From Progne subis subis (taxonomy: Eukaryota; Chordata; Aves; Passeriformes; Hirundinidae), in contig JAKJHU010000388.1 of the NCBI GenBank assembly GCA_022316685.1, positions 1 to 64,000 on the forward strand: a stretch of DNA of 64,000 bases, written 5' to 3'. Positions 1 through 10,416 of the stretch are shown piece after piece. The translations under genes were made by a program, and so were the position numbers. The notes under the pieces were generated by a model. The model saw only the letters and a program-made list of their open reading frames with translations. It searched no databases and had not been told where the DNA came from. The first letter of the stretch is position 1, and each line of letters opens with the position of its first letter.

Positions 1-303
1 TTGAGAGAGGGATGCTGTTTTTATGCAGACCATACTGGAGTCGTGCGAGACTCCATGGCTGAACTGAGAGAAAGACTAGCCCAGAGAAAGAGAGAGAGAG
101 AGGCCCAACGAGGATGGTTCGAGTCATGGTTCAATCAGTCCCCATGGCTGGCCACCCTTGTTTCCACCCTAATAGGTCCTCTCACCATGATACTCTTGGT
201 ATTGATTTTTGGGCCTTGCATTTTAAACAAGTTAGTGTCGTTTGTTAGAAGCCGTTTAGAAAAAGTTAACGTCCTATTTGTCGAACGCCTGCAATTACCA
301 TGA
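1..303 (+). pseudogene. env: Env transmembrane (TM) C-terminal fragment, gammaretrovirus-like ERV
   Basis: The open frame runs in from outside the window and encodes the last 100 residues of a class I (gammaretrovirus-type) envelope TM subunit. The start shows the end of the cysteine motif ([10 protein letters not shown]), then a charged helix, a tryptophan-rich membrane-proximal stretch (GWFESWF) and one hydrophobic anchor (about residues 52-74, with FGPCIL at its end), then a short cytoplasmic tail. In this family TM mediates membrane fusion. The frame ends in a normal stop just upstream of a purine tract and LTR, so this is the true 3' end of env. The rest of the provirus lies before position 1. 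Family assignment is confident; whether the whole gene was intact cannot be seen. Confidence 0.85.
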
Positions 304-471
304 AGTGCGCTTGTTACTAACATTTTATACCACTTTTGTATCCTATTATACTAACTTTAACAGCTTTTGCATTTTTATGACATTTATATTTTTATAACAT
401 TTATACTTTTATACTTTTATAACATTGATACTTTTATACTTTTTTACTTAGTCATGGGAGGGGGGGGGAAA
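304..471 (+). other. AT-rich spacer and polypurine tract before the LTR
   Basis: Between the env stop and the LTR lies an AT-rich stretch with short iterations of 'tttatactttta' and 'ataacattta'. It ends in a purine run at about 456-470 that includes nine consecutive G. The run is placed where a retrovirus primes plus-strand DNA synthesis, and the LTR begins directly after it. Confidence 0.6.
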
Positions 472-767
472 TGTGGGAGATTAGGGACAGGCGGTCGGAA
501 GATATCGCGTTGTACGGGCAGACAGAACCCCTCCCTCAATACTTAGTTGGTTAGTGTCCTTGATAAGGTAAGCAACACCTAACTTGTAACGTAAGCAGAC
601 GGATGTGATGTAGCAAACAGAGGTTTTATAACTCCATGTAACCAGTTAATAAACGCCATTAGCCGTCCACCACACTGGTGTCTGTGAGCTGGTGGTCCGA
701 GCAGCCTGGCTGTGGCTGCCGTGTCGTTCCCGAACCAGGTCGCTACGCCTCAGCGGAGGCAGCAACA
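472..767 (+). mobile_element. 3' LTR of the gammaretrovirus-like ERV
   Basis: The LTR starts TGTGGGAGA directly after the purine tract and ends AGCAACA, about 296 bp. A TATA-like TTTTATAA lies near 624 and an AATAAA polyadenylation signal at 648-653, followed by a U5 of about 110 bp. Short class I LTRs of this layout are typical. The 5' LTR and the left target duplication are outside the window, so the insertion cannot be dated. Confidence 0.75.
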
Positions 768-2560
768 TGGAAAACAAAGCTTTGTAAGCAAGAGATGCAT
801 AGGCACACACCTGAAATAGTGCTTTCATGTTTGACCTCTAGAACTTCCTCCTCCTTTTATTTTGGGGTTTGTGTGATTATCTCTCCAGACTGTGTTTGAT
901 ATAACACCGTGGTCTGCAGCAACTGCTGTACATGCATTTCCCCAGCCTTAATTTTACTGTATAAAATAAGCTCTGGCAATGTGGTGACTAGTTAATTGAA
1001 CTATATAACCCTTTCTGGAATTTGTGACTCCAAGCCACTGAACAATATAATTCATCTCAGTTTTTATTAAAGTCCTAGTGAAATGGTAAAGGCTGTGGTG
1101 GTATATTAGAATGCAGAGAGTATGGTGTGTTACCAACAAAGCCACCTCTCCAGTGGGCCTTTAATAAAATAAATGTTTTCTGATGGTGCAGTGCTTATTT
1201 TTAGCTTGTTCCTGTTTCAGCTCAAAAATGTTGCATCTAGAACAATTCAGAAAACTGTAAAATGTGTTTGAGGAGGAGGAGATGGAGGAGAAGGGAAAAG
1301 GTCACAAAGAGATTTAAATGTTAAAGTAAAAATTTAGAAATCAACATGATTGTTGCATAGCATGAAGTGATCAGTAGAGTACAGTGGAAATACTGAATTT
1401 AGAAAGAATAAACTGCCTAACAGCATGCTCCCAAACCATTTGTTATTTCCTAATTAAAGCTTGTGAAAGGGCAGTTTATACATGACTATAATAAGTTCAG
1501 TGTGGGAGATGTCAGAGCATAAATCAGACCCTGTACAGCATTGGAGCTTTAAGCATCTCTAATGACAAGTGCTGGTAGGTAGATGATACAAAAAAGACTG
1601 TTTTGACAACATGATTGATTGAGATCTTGAAATTTATAAGCAAACAGAAAGTGTGAATTCAGCAGGAAACTAAGCCTGCGTGCTGTACCACATATAAAGA
1701 GAGTAAGGGGAAGCCTGTGGCAAAGAAAGTTTAAAGCCTTACTTGAAAAGAAAAAGTCATACTTAAGCAAACAAGCCTTTGCTACTCAAGTCAGGATTTA
1801 TCTTAAAAATCTCAAAGCAGTTGTATTAAAGGGTGCACTCTGCACCCTGAGGTTCCCAAGTGTATCTCTGACTCAGTGTGAGGGCAAAACTTGTCCTGTG
1901 CTCAGTGCACCTCTTCTAACACCCCCTGCACTTCCTCAGGTGTCTCTGTCCTCAGTTGTCCATGCCCAATCTCCTGCACTGGGGAATCTGAGAACCAAAC
2001 ATTTCACCTTTTTTAGGAGAGCAGAGATGTTTGTAGGAGACCACTGAAGTTACTGGTATTGCTTATTCACATCTGAAATTTGTCCCATTAATGTTCACAG
2101 GTAGGACTTTTAGCTGCATCTCTTTCTGGCCAGCCTGTGATTTCCAGCTGATTAAAATGTGAGCACAATGTTAATGTCAATGTTAAATGCTTTTCCATGT
2201 ACTCCCTTCTGTGGAGACATGGCCAAGTACATTCTGTGTCAAGCTGCTTAGTCCAGCATGGGCATCCAAAATGTCACTGGGGGCAGAGGGGAGGGGCAGG
2301 ACATTTTAGATTACTTCTGGTTTCATTTTGACCTTTGAAAGATTCGAGAAGCAGGCCCAGGAGGGCGATTGGGTTCTCTGCACTCATCTCTCTCGGCACA
2401 TTAGCAAATTACCTGTGTAATTAGCAGGGAGCCTCTGTCCGTGGGGGCTGTGTGAGGGATTCTGTCAAGGTTGCTGTGCTCCCCTGTGTTCTGTTTGCCT
2501 CTTCAGGATCTGGTTTGTCTTCATCCCACTGATGTGTTTGGTGATCTTAGCAGAGCCTTG
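768..2560. other. Host sequence without recognised genes
   Basis: No reading frame with recognisable protein similarity, no LTR ends and no RNA gene were seen. Composition is moderately AT-rich, with a short GGA-rich patch near 1270-1295. It ends where LTR-C of ERV-C copy 1 begins. Confidence 0.5.
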
Positions 2561-2950
2561 TGATTGGGATACACAAAGCAATCACACAGAGATGAGAGAT
2601 TTCGCAGGGCAGAGGTGTTCCTCTGAGAGAGCCCAAGGCTGAGCCAAGGCCGAGAGCCTCTCTGCCCGTTTATTTCTTACTTTTTATACATTTGTGGGTC
2701 TGGCTGTGGATTGGCTTCTGGAGTTTTCACCTCCCAGCCGAATGGCCAGACCAACTGTCAGTTACAATTGTTTTCAGGTTAGAAATATGCAAACAAAGGA
2801 CAGAGAATGAAAAACAAAGGATTTGTTTATGTTCCCATGTGTGAGAAAAAGGTAGAAACTGCTCCTAATATTGTGCAGTAGCTAAAAGGTCTGACTCCAT
2901 TTTATGAACAATCAAAAGGCTTTAAAAAACTCAGGAAAACCACGGTGACA
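2561..2950 (-). mobile_element. LTR-C, 3' LTR of ERV-C copy 1
   Basis: Read on the minus strand the LTR begins TGTCACCGTGG at 2950, immediately after a purine tract (plus 2951-2965), and ends near 2561. It is homologous to LTRs at 58694-59062 (minus) and 31463-31822 (plus). The terminal bases near 2561 are diverged from the copy at 58694, so that edge is uncertain by a few bases. A TATA-like TGTATAAAAAG and a polyadenylation region are seen on the minus strand around 2680. Confidence 0.75.
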
Positions 2951-3029
2951 TCTCACCCTTTTAACTCTACAAAAAAAGAAAAACAGAAAAAGAAAAATGA
3001 ACAAATTTACAAAGGGAATATATACAAAT

Positions 3030-5773
3030 TCAATCACTGTCTGTGGAGGAATCATCAGAGTGATCACTCGAGGATTCATCCACTTGGTGGCTTTCAAGTT
3101 GATCACAGCTTCCACCTTGCCTGTCGGCTGAATTCTGCCTCTGTGGTCGCAGGTCAGGACGGACACACTTTGAAGGTAGCCAGCATGTCCCAGTGTCTGT
3201 GGACACACACACATACCCTCGCCCCATAGCGATAAGGTCATAGGGTCCTTCCCATTGCTTGGTGACTAAATTTCAGACCCGTACCTTCGCTCGAGGCTGT
3301 TGCTCACCGTCCGAAGCCTGCAACGAGAGATGATGGTTCAGAATGACAGGATTGTTTGAGTTCTGCGCCACCGTAAGGTGATTGATGGTGTACAAAGCCT
3401 TTGCCAACCGACTGTGTGGGGTTTAACCCTGCATTCCCCGTTTCTGCTTCTGAAGAACACGTTTGAGTGTACCATGATTGCGTTCTACAATCGCCTGTCC
3501 CGTCAGAGAATGAGGGATGCCAAAGTTATGTGACACACCCCATGACTGTAGGAACTGCCGTACCTGCTGCGAGGCATAAGCAGGACCATTATGGGTCTTC
3601 ACAGCAGAAGGTATGCCAAGAACAGCAAAGGCCTGCCTCCAGTGGGCAATGACATCTCGGGCTTTCTCTCCTGTGTGAGCAGAAGCCCACATCGCAGAGG
3701 AGAACGTGTCCACCGTGACATGCACATACTTGAGCCGGCCAAACTCGACGACCTGGGTGACATCGGTCTGCCAAAGCTCCAAGGCTTTAAGGCCTCTGGG
3801 GTTAAACCCTGCCAGCAATGGCACACCAAGGGCGTGACAGTCGTCGCACGACTCGACAATTTCATTAGCCTCAGTGGCAGTCAGTTTGAACTGCTTCTGC
3901 AGCGTATGCGCATTTTGGTGGAAAAACCCATGCGATGCCTTGGCCTGCGCGAGCACGTCAGACTGAGGCGCTAGCCACTCTGGGTTAGCCAACTTGTCAG
4001 CCCTTGCATTACCTTCCGCTACAAATCCTGGCAAGTTAGTATGACTCCGTACATGCAGAACATAATATGCATGAACTCTGGCCTGAATTGCACACCACAG
4101 GGTCTTCAGTAAATTAAACAAGGCAGGGTTACTGACCTCCTTCAAAACTGAACAACCCAATCGAGTGTGATGTCGGCAACATAGGCTGAATCTGTGACCA
4201 AATTGAAAGGTTCCTGGGAAAATTTCTCAAATGCCGTGACAGCAGCCCTTAGTTCAACCAGTTGGGCTGAACCATCCTCATGGCTTTCCAACACCTGCCA
4301 CTCAGATCCATCCTGCCACGTAACAATGGCTTTTCCTGTTTTGCCCAAACCGTCAGTGAAGACGGTGGGTCCTTGCGCTGGCTCTTGGCTATTTTTGGGT
4401 CGTAGAGAAAATTGAGTATTTTTGGCCACTTGCAATAGCTTGTGGCTAGGCAGATGATAAGTGATCTGCCCTGAAAAGCCCTCGAGAGCACTTTGCAGCG
4501 AAACATTGTTCGCATAGCTCCAATCAAATTCCTCCCTCTGAACCGGGAGTATGATCTTTGAGGGATCTGCACCCATCAATTGCAAACAGCATGGCCGGCA
4601 CTTGATTATCAAGCGCGCAATCAATTCAAACAGCGCCGTCGCTGTCTTATGCGGCTGATGAGGCAGGAAGACCCATTCCAAGATGTGCAGAGGATCAGTC
4701 CAATCATCATTCCATTGGCCGATGATACCTGTAGGATGTAAATCAGGAGTGGTAATGAACACAGTGACATCAATGGAAGGTTCAATGCGGTACACCTGGC
4801 AAGCCGAAACAGCTTGCTGAACCTCCTCCAGAACTTTTCGTGCCTCAAGGGTCAATTCACGAGGTGACTTTAAATCAGTGTCCCCTTTCAACAATTCAAA
4901 CAAGGGAGACAGTTGTGCTGTGGTCAGCCCGAAGAAAGGATGTAACCAAATGATAACAACTACCAGCTTCTGAGCATCATTCAGTGTCTTCACCGATTGC
5001 ACAAATTGCACCTCCTGGTGACGGATTGTCCGTTCCAGAATTTTGACCCCCAAATATTTCCAGGGAGGTTGTTGTTGCACCTTTTCTGGAGCCACCTGCA
5101 GTCCATGTGAATGCAGAGCATTCAACAACTGAGGCTGTATCCTCAGCAGCTCATCCTGGGTGGGCGCAGCCACCAAAATGTCGTCCATATAATGATAGAC
5201 GTGAGCATCAGGAAACTGCTTGCAAAATCCAGACAAGGCACGGGCTACATACCACTGGCATAACACTGGGGACTTACACATGTCCTGAGGCAAAACTTTC
5301 CATTGATACCGCAGTGCGGGCTCGGCATTATTTATTGTTGGTATCGTGAAGGCAAATTTTGGTCTGTCATCGGGATGCAGAGGGATCGTAAGAAAACAAT
5401 CCTTCAGATCCACAATGAGGACCGGCCAGTCCACGGGAAGCATGGTAGGCGATGGTAAACCAGCCTGCAATGTTCCCATGCCTTCCATCACAGCATTGAT
5501 CTTTCAGAGGTCTTGTAGCAACCTCCATTTCCCAGACTTCTTTTTGATACAAAAGACAGGAGTGTTCCAGGGACTGGTAGATGGTTCCAAATGCCCCTGG
5601 TCCAACTGTTCCTGTACGAGTTCACGAAGGGCGACTAGCTTGTCATGAGGGAGGGGCCACTGGTTCTCCCAGATGGGTCTGTCCACCAGCCACTGTAAAG
5701 GAGGTGTGGGACACTCTGCGCCCTTCATCACAGTGGCCCCCCTCAAAAATCCGTTCCCATTCACACCCCTCAC
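3030..5773 (-). pseudogene. pol: pol remnant of ERV-C copy 1 (RT, RNase H, integrase)
   Basis: This region encodes reverse transcriptase, RNase H and integrase of a class II retrovirus. The N-terminal RT piece (5504-5773) is stopped by a TGA where copy 2 has arginine. RT resumes (4142-5491) with the polymerase motif YMDD inside HYMDDILVAAP and RNase H motifs TDG and TDSAYVAD. A frameshift near 4150 separates RNase H from integrase (3423-4160). Integrase shows the zinc-binding HH-CC region and a core with D (TDVTQ), H in KTHNGPAY where family members have D, and E (IVERNH). A TAA at 3423-3425 and a TGA at 3273-3275 interrupt the C-terminal domain, which ends in an acidic serine tail (ESSSDHSDDSSTDSD). 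At least four lesions make it non-functional. Confidence 0.85.
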
Positions 5774-6435
5774 ATGGCCAAAACATCCCTCCCCAAGAGG
5801 TTCTGAGCAATCTCAGTAACATGAGGCCAAATTATGGCTGTCTGTCCCTCCGGGTTCGTGATGGCCACAGGATTCCGGCTCTTGTAGCATTGCTTCATTC
5901 CTCCTAAGCCAGAGATCAATGTCTTTGCCAGGCTCAAAGGCCACTGCGGGGGTCAAGCAGCCAGGGAGAGAATGCTCACGTCAGCCCCCGTATCTAGAAG
6001 GCCACCAAGGTGGATCTCGGATGGCGTGGCACCAACCATGGACACGGTACACAGCGTCTCAGGACGGTCTTTGGTCAGGACAGCAGTCCAGCGCACTTGA
6101 GGCGGCCCAGTGGAGCCGAAGCCACCGTCACCTTGCGACCGGTCCTCGGTCCTGGAAACAGAAGACTTAAAAGGAACAAGTTGAGCAATTTGTGTGCCTT
6201 TTGGAATAGTCAGAGGGGGGGTGGGTGTGGAGACCATTGCGTGAATCTGTCCCGAAAAATCCGCATCAATCAGTCCCAGGTGCACCATGATACCCTGAAT
6301 GGTGGCACTGGACCTCCCCATCAGGAAGGCACTCATGCCATCACCCAAGGGACCAAAGGCATCCAGAGGAACCTTGTATATTTTTTCCGAATCAATCATG
6401 ACAGACTTGGCTGTGCAGACATCAACACCTGCTGA
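5743..6435 (-). pseudogene. pro: dUTPase-protease (pro) remnant of ERV-C copy 1
   Basis: On the minus strand a dUTPase-like domain ([16 protein letters not shown], then IPKGTQIAQL) is followed by an aspartic protease with the active-site motif [12 protein letters not shown] dUTPase fused upstream of the protease is the layout of betaretroviruses, where it cleaves dUTP and the protease matures Gag and Pol. A TGA at plus 5953-5955 replaces a tryptophan just after the active site, as judged from copy 2, so the protease is truncated. The last part of the frame leads to the pro-pol frameshift signal at 5746-5752. Confidence 0.75.
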
Positions 6436-6824
6436 ACCGCGGGTGCTGGCTGCAAGCCTGCTGAGCAGATCTCCATTGGTTGGGGCAGAGGCAGAGACAT
6501 TTGTTTCGGCACGCGTCTCGCCTTCGCGCTCTGTGTTGAGTTTCCCGAACTGCCCAACGAATGACCATTCACATGCACTGTTGCCTTACACGCGTTTGCA
6601 GTGTGGTTCGGCCTTCCACATCGTGCACAATGACACAAGACAGCCGTAGGCTTCTGTGCCTTTCTGCCCTGTTTCTTCCTGGCCCGAGCACCCCATTGCT
6701 GCTGGTGCACCCCCCGGGGAACGATCCAGACAGGCTGCTTAGCAGCTGCCTCAGCCGGTTGCACGGCCACAGGCACGGCCGGCTGGACCGCCGTAGCCAC
6801 CATTGGTTGGACAACCATAGCCAC
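6400..6824 (-). pseudogene. gag: gag C-terminal fragment of ERV-C copy 1 (nucleocapsid)
   Basis: The fragment encodes the end of Gag: an alanine/valine/glutamine/proline-rich repeat (units around AVQPA), a basic stretch, and one zinc knuckle CARCGRPNHTANAC (C-X2-C-X4-H-X4-C) that would bind genomic RNA. Upstream gag is replaced by LTR-A; the open frame runs a few codons into that LTR, so its first residues are not retroviral Gag. Compared with copy 2, the stop that ends gag before pro is absent here (CAG instead of TAG), so the frame continues to about 6396. Confidence 0.75.
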
Positions 6825-7497
6825 GGTTGGAGTCCAGGGCATTCCTTTGGCTGCTCTGGAGGGTCAGAGACCTGGACAGGGGGGTCTGGGACCCCAGCCC
6901 AGAGCTCAGAGAGACACTGGCTTTGATCTCAGTCCATGGGAAAGACTTCCTACACTGCGAGAGGGTTTGCAGGCCACAAGAGTGTGAAAAATATAGTAGT
7001 TTAGTATATCACAGGGTGAGAAAACAGTAAGTTTAGATTTCTAGCATTGAAGTGAATGGAGGCAAGATGGAGAATTTGGGGCGTTGTCTCCTTCTTCTTC
7101 TTTCTTCTTCCCTCACTCCACTTCGGCAGTGACGTTGGCACAAAGTAGTTTGTGAGGATTGGGTCAGAGTAGAGATGACCTTTTTAGTAATAGTGATAGG
7201 CATTGGCAATTAATATTAAATAAAGAATATGTAGCAATTAGTATAAAAGATAAAGGACAGCCCTGGGCGGGAGGAGTCGAGGAGTCGTCAGATGCCCGAG
7301 CAGCTGCAAACATCTCTCGTGGGGCGCTGAGAAAATTGTAAGATGAGAAAATTGTAAGATAAGAAAAATAAACGAAGCATGCAACCTTGAAAGATCAGAA
7401 CCAGAAGACTCCTTCTCTTTTATCCGTTTGGCTCAGAGCTTTGCAGAGGGCAAAAAAGACTCTAAAACCACCTGAATGCTGGGGAACAAACCCAACA
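6825..7497 (+). mobile_element. LTR-A, 5' LTR of a class II element
   Basis: About 673 bp, ending AACCCAACA. Its left end (GGTTGGAGTCC) matches TGTTGTAGTCC of a solo copy at 51790-52438 with small changes, so the exact left edge is uncertain by a few bases. It contains an AATAAA (7366-7371). A 17-18 bp tandem duplication around 7329-7360 ('gagaaaattgtaagat') is absent from the solo copy. A primer-binding site follows, showing that this is a 5' LTR on the plus strand. Confidence 0.8.
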
Positions 7498-7499
7498 AC

Positions 7500-7520
7500 T
7501 GGCGTCCCTGAGTGGGCCTC
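7500..7520 (+). other. Primer-binding site and leader stub of the LTR-A element
   Basis: Two bases after LTR-A lies TGGCGTCCCTGAGTGGG, a typical tRNA 3'-end complement beginning TGG. The last six bases of the segment (GGCCTC, 7515-7520) are the left target duplication of ERV-3. The leader therefore resumes at 21919. The tRNA identity was not determined. Confidence 0.65.
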
Positions 7521-7867
7521 TGTTGTGTTCCTCTGAGGAATGGTTTTCCCCCTCAGAGTCCCCCTGAAACCTGTGCTATGTAGTTCAACCCTTTTTCCCT
7601 ATCATACCTACTCCTGACCCTATTGGCTCAGGGCCAATATCTTTCCTTGGCCCAAAACTAGATATAACCCTGTTTCTTCCTGGTTCACTATCTCTCTCCT
7701 CGGCCTCCTGGAACATCACATCGAGAATAAAGCTTGGACGGAAGCTGGGGGTGAGAGCCACTCTTTTGAAATCTCTATTCTGTCTCTCTGAAATATATTT
7801 CCCTAAAACCCCTGAATAACTGAGCTAGCGAGAGCCAGGGGGGTGGCTAGAGGGAAGTATAGTTTCA
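7521..7867 (+). mobile_element. 5' LTR of ERV-3
   Basis: Starts TGTTGTGTTCC and ends AGTTTCA. U3 contains a CCAAT-type element (GGGCCAATATC, about 7631) and a TATA-like ATATAA near 7667. AATAAA lies at 7726-7731, and a pyrimidine-rich U5 follows. It differs from the 3' LTR at four positions: two A/C differences, one A/G and one G/A. Confidence 0.9.
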
Positions 7868-8456
7868 GTTGGCCCCCAACATCGGTTTGTTATGAAATAT
7901 TAATAAGCCCACGCATGAAGCGGGACTCCCTATTTCAGGGGTTAATAAAGCTCTTTGTGAGGTGCAACTACCTGGCCACTATCGGCTGCTTTCGAGCAGC
8001 TCGGGGTGCCAGGACAGGGTCGGGAGTTCGCTTTTACTACAAAAGTGAGTCGACCTTTAGACAGAAAACCCTGACGTTGCAGCACGTGCCCCAGGGTCCA
8101 CTAGAAGATCCCTATAGTGTAATAGTGAGAGGGCTTTAGGACCCTGCGCTGCAGTGTGTTGCGTAACGCGGTTAGAGATTTTTTTTTTTCTCTACGGAAT
8201 GGCTGGAGTTCCATGTACCGGGGAAAACCGCACGTTTTTGGGTTGGGCTAGCTACGGCAGGGTCCCGGGACAGAAGCCGGCACCGGGACACCCCCCTGCC
8301 CGTGTCCCCGCAGTCGGGAGAAGCAGCCGGAGACGGCGGCCCCGAGCCGTGGCCAGCCCGCCTTGCCACGGGAGTGAGCGGGCGCAGCGGTGTCTTTGTT
8401 TTTCACGTCAGATGTTAAGATTTTTCGAACAGTTTACCTTTTAAAACATCAGAAAC
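7868..8456 (+). other. Leader of ERV-3: primer-binding site and untranslated region
   Basis: The leader opens with GTTGGCCCCCAACATCGG, in the primer-binding-site position; copy 2 has the same site with one change. The following roughly 570 bp are GC-rich with CpG sites and should include the packaging region. An alternate frame is open across much of the leader in copy 2 but is broken here, so I do not call it a gene. Confidence 0.6.
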
Positions 8457-8631
8457 ATGGGCATACGTTTATCGAGAAATCAAAAGAGTGCTTTTAAACA
8501 ACTTAGAAACATTTCAACAGATCTAAAATTTCCTGATAAGCTCTTAATCAAATTTATTTCCTGGCTGTCAGCTGAGATTCCAGACAGTACTTTACAAGAT
8601 ATAAATTCGGTTTCATTTTGGGATGATGTGG

Positions 8632-9296
8632 TGTCCTAGGGTAACTTTATGATGCTTGTATCCCCAGTCGTCTGTTCTGTTTGGACTCTGTATATTGAGT
8701 CCTGTGCCTTTAAGACTGGTTCTAAGAGCAAGGAGAAGCACGGAGTTTGTTTTGAGAAAACTGCCTGACTCCTCCACATTCTTCTCCGGACGGTGTTCAG
8801 CGGAGGCTTGGAGAGACTGCAGGACAGACATCTTTTTGCTTTTAGTTAGTTTCAGCTAGCTAAGGCAGAGAAGTTCCCTGGACTGTTTTTTTTCTTTCTT
8901 TTTTCTTGGAACTGTTTAAACCTGCTCTGGACTGAAAACCCAGGGGAGCACTGGGGGCTGCACCTGCGGCCCACCGGGGCCTGGAGCTCGGCATTTTCCA
9001 GCAGCGCCGGAGGGACTGGGACTGAGGAGAGACTGAGAGGGCCGAGCTCCACCCACGGCAAGGACTTTCTCAATTTGCCATCTCACTTCAGAACGAGAGG
9101 TTTTATTGTTTCATATTATTCATTCTTTATACTTGTACGCACTTTATTTGTTTAGTAAAATAGTTTTTTCCACTTTTCTCCACAAAGGTTTTTTTTTTTT
9201 TTTTCGGACTGGTTGGAGGGAGGGGCCACTTGGGTTTGCTTCCCAGAGAGATCCTATACAGGGGTTTTCCCCCAAATTTGTCTCCAAACCAAGACA
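8632..9296 (+). mobile_element. 5' LTR of ERVL-1
   Basis: Starts TGTCCTAGGG and ends CCAAGACA, 665 bp. It has a TATA-like region and a T-rich run near 9190-9204. It matches the solo LTR at 36176-36838 at most positions where the 3' LTR of ERVL-1 carries A, so it keeps the ancestral bases. Confidence 0.9.
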
Positions 9297-9306
9297 TACC
9301 CTTAAT

Positions 9307-9323
9307 TGGCGCCTACTGCGGGG
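9307..9323 (+). other. Primer-binding site of ERVL-1
   Basis: TGGCGCCTACTGCGGGG begins 10 bases after the 5' LTR. ERVL-2 has a related site, TGGCGCCCAGTGTGAGG, after its LTR (about 47447). The tRNA is not assigned. Confidence 0.65.
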
Positions 9324-10149
9324 CAAAAGAGAGTAGAAAAAACTTGTATTACTATTAACTGCATTTTTTTTGTTGTTGTTGTTGTCCTTTGGGTAGGGAT
9401 TAAACAGACAGTGGCCATGTTGCTTCTTGAAGTCCTAATGTCTCTTAGAATAGAGTCTTTTCTGCATTTCTGTTCCCTAGGCTTTTTTGAGGTCTTAATA
9501 CCTTTCTGGTCCCTAGGTTTGTTTTCCTACCCAGAAATAGTTCCAATATTGTCCTTAACATACAGCTTTTACACTAGGGATGCACAAATTAGAATAGTTA
9601 TTTTGCTGGGTTCGGTGATTATGGCTTACAAGAAGCTTATAAAGATACTGGAGTTTGTTCTGGGTATGTTCAGTTTATGGTTTTTTCGTCCTACCCTGCG
9701 TCCTAGTTCCAGCAGCATGTTTTGGGGATTTATCAATAACTGCACCCAGTTTGTTAGAGGAGGAGTAGGGGATGAGGCTCTTCAGCCTCTTTTTTCCTTC
9801 TTCTCTTTTAAGTCAGTTACATCACTTTTGGAGAATGTTCAGGGTCTCCTGAATGTTAAAGACACCACCTTCCTGGTGTTTCACGTGGTGACTTTCCTCT
9901 ATATGGCTTATAGCTTTTCTAGAATGAGTCACACACTGCTAAACACTGTAGGGCAGCAGATAGAGGCAAGGGAGCAGAGAGATAAATCAGTCACTCAGGC
10001 TGCAGCCAACCCCACAGCTATTCAGGCTGCAGCTAAACCAGACAGTGAGACTAAGACACCGGCAGTTGCTGCAGTAAAGAAGGGAAAGAAGCACACGGAC
10101 AAAACCGATCAACCAGTAGACGATGATTCAGGTGAAGGATCCTCAGTGC

Positions 10150-10416
10150 CTCCTGACACCCAGTCGGAAGTCAAACCACCTGACACACAATCAGAAGCTG
10201 AAGCAACTGATGATACACAGTCAGAAGCTGAACCAACTGATACAAAATCGGAAGCCCAACCAACTGGTACAAGATCAGGAGTCCAACCAACTAGCACACG
10301 ATCAGAAGGCCAACCAGCTGCTACAAGATCAGGAGCCCAACCAACTGCTACAACATCAAGAGCCCAACCAACTGCTACAAGATCAGGAGCCCGACCAACT
10401 GCTACAAGATCAAGAG
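10150..10416 (+). repeat. 27-bp coding minisatellite in ERVL-1 gag
   Basis: About nine to ten tandem units of 9 codons, consensus near QPTATRSGA, with earlier units richer in acidic residues (DTQSEAEP). The units stay in frame. ERVL-2 has no such array at the equivalent place, so the expansion is specific to this lineage. Confidence 0.85.

Larger units (their letters stand above)
2561..6824 (-). mobile_element. ERV-C copy 1: env-less class II (betaretrovirus-like) ERV, 5' part lost
   Basis: On the minus strand the order is gag end, dUTPase-protease, RT, RNase H, integrase, then directly a purine tract and the 3' LTR. The pol stop (3030-3032) is only about 80 bp from the LTR, so there is no env. 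Pro and pol are joined by a -1 frameshift signal (GGATTTT read on the minus strand, plus coordinates 5746-5752, followed by a TGA). The 5' part of gag and the 5' LTR are missing because LTR-A begins inside gag near 6825. A second copy with the same layout lies at 58694-64000. Confidence 0.85.

Noticed and set aside
2561..6824. ERV-C copies 1 and 2 as a simple segmental duplication
   Set aside because: Sequence just outside the LTR-C edges (left of 2561 versus left of 58694) is unrelated, and LTR divergence is sizeable. Separate insertions are likelier, though a duplication with edges inside LTRs cannot be wholly excluded.
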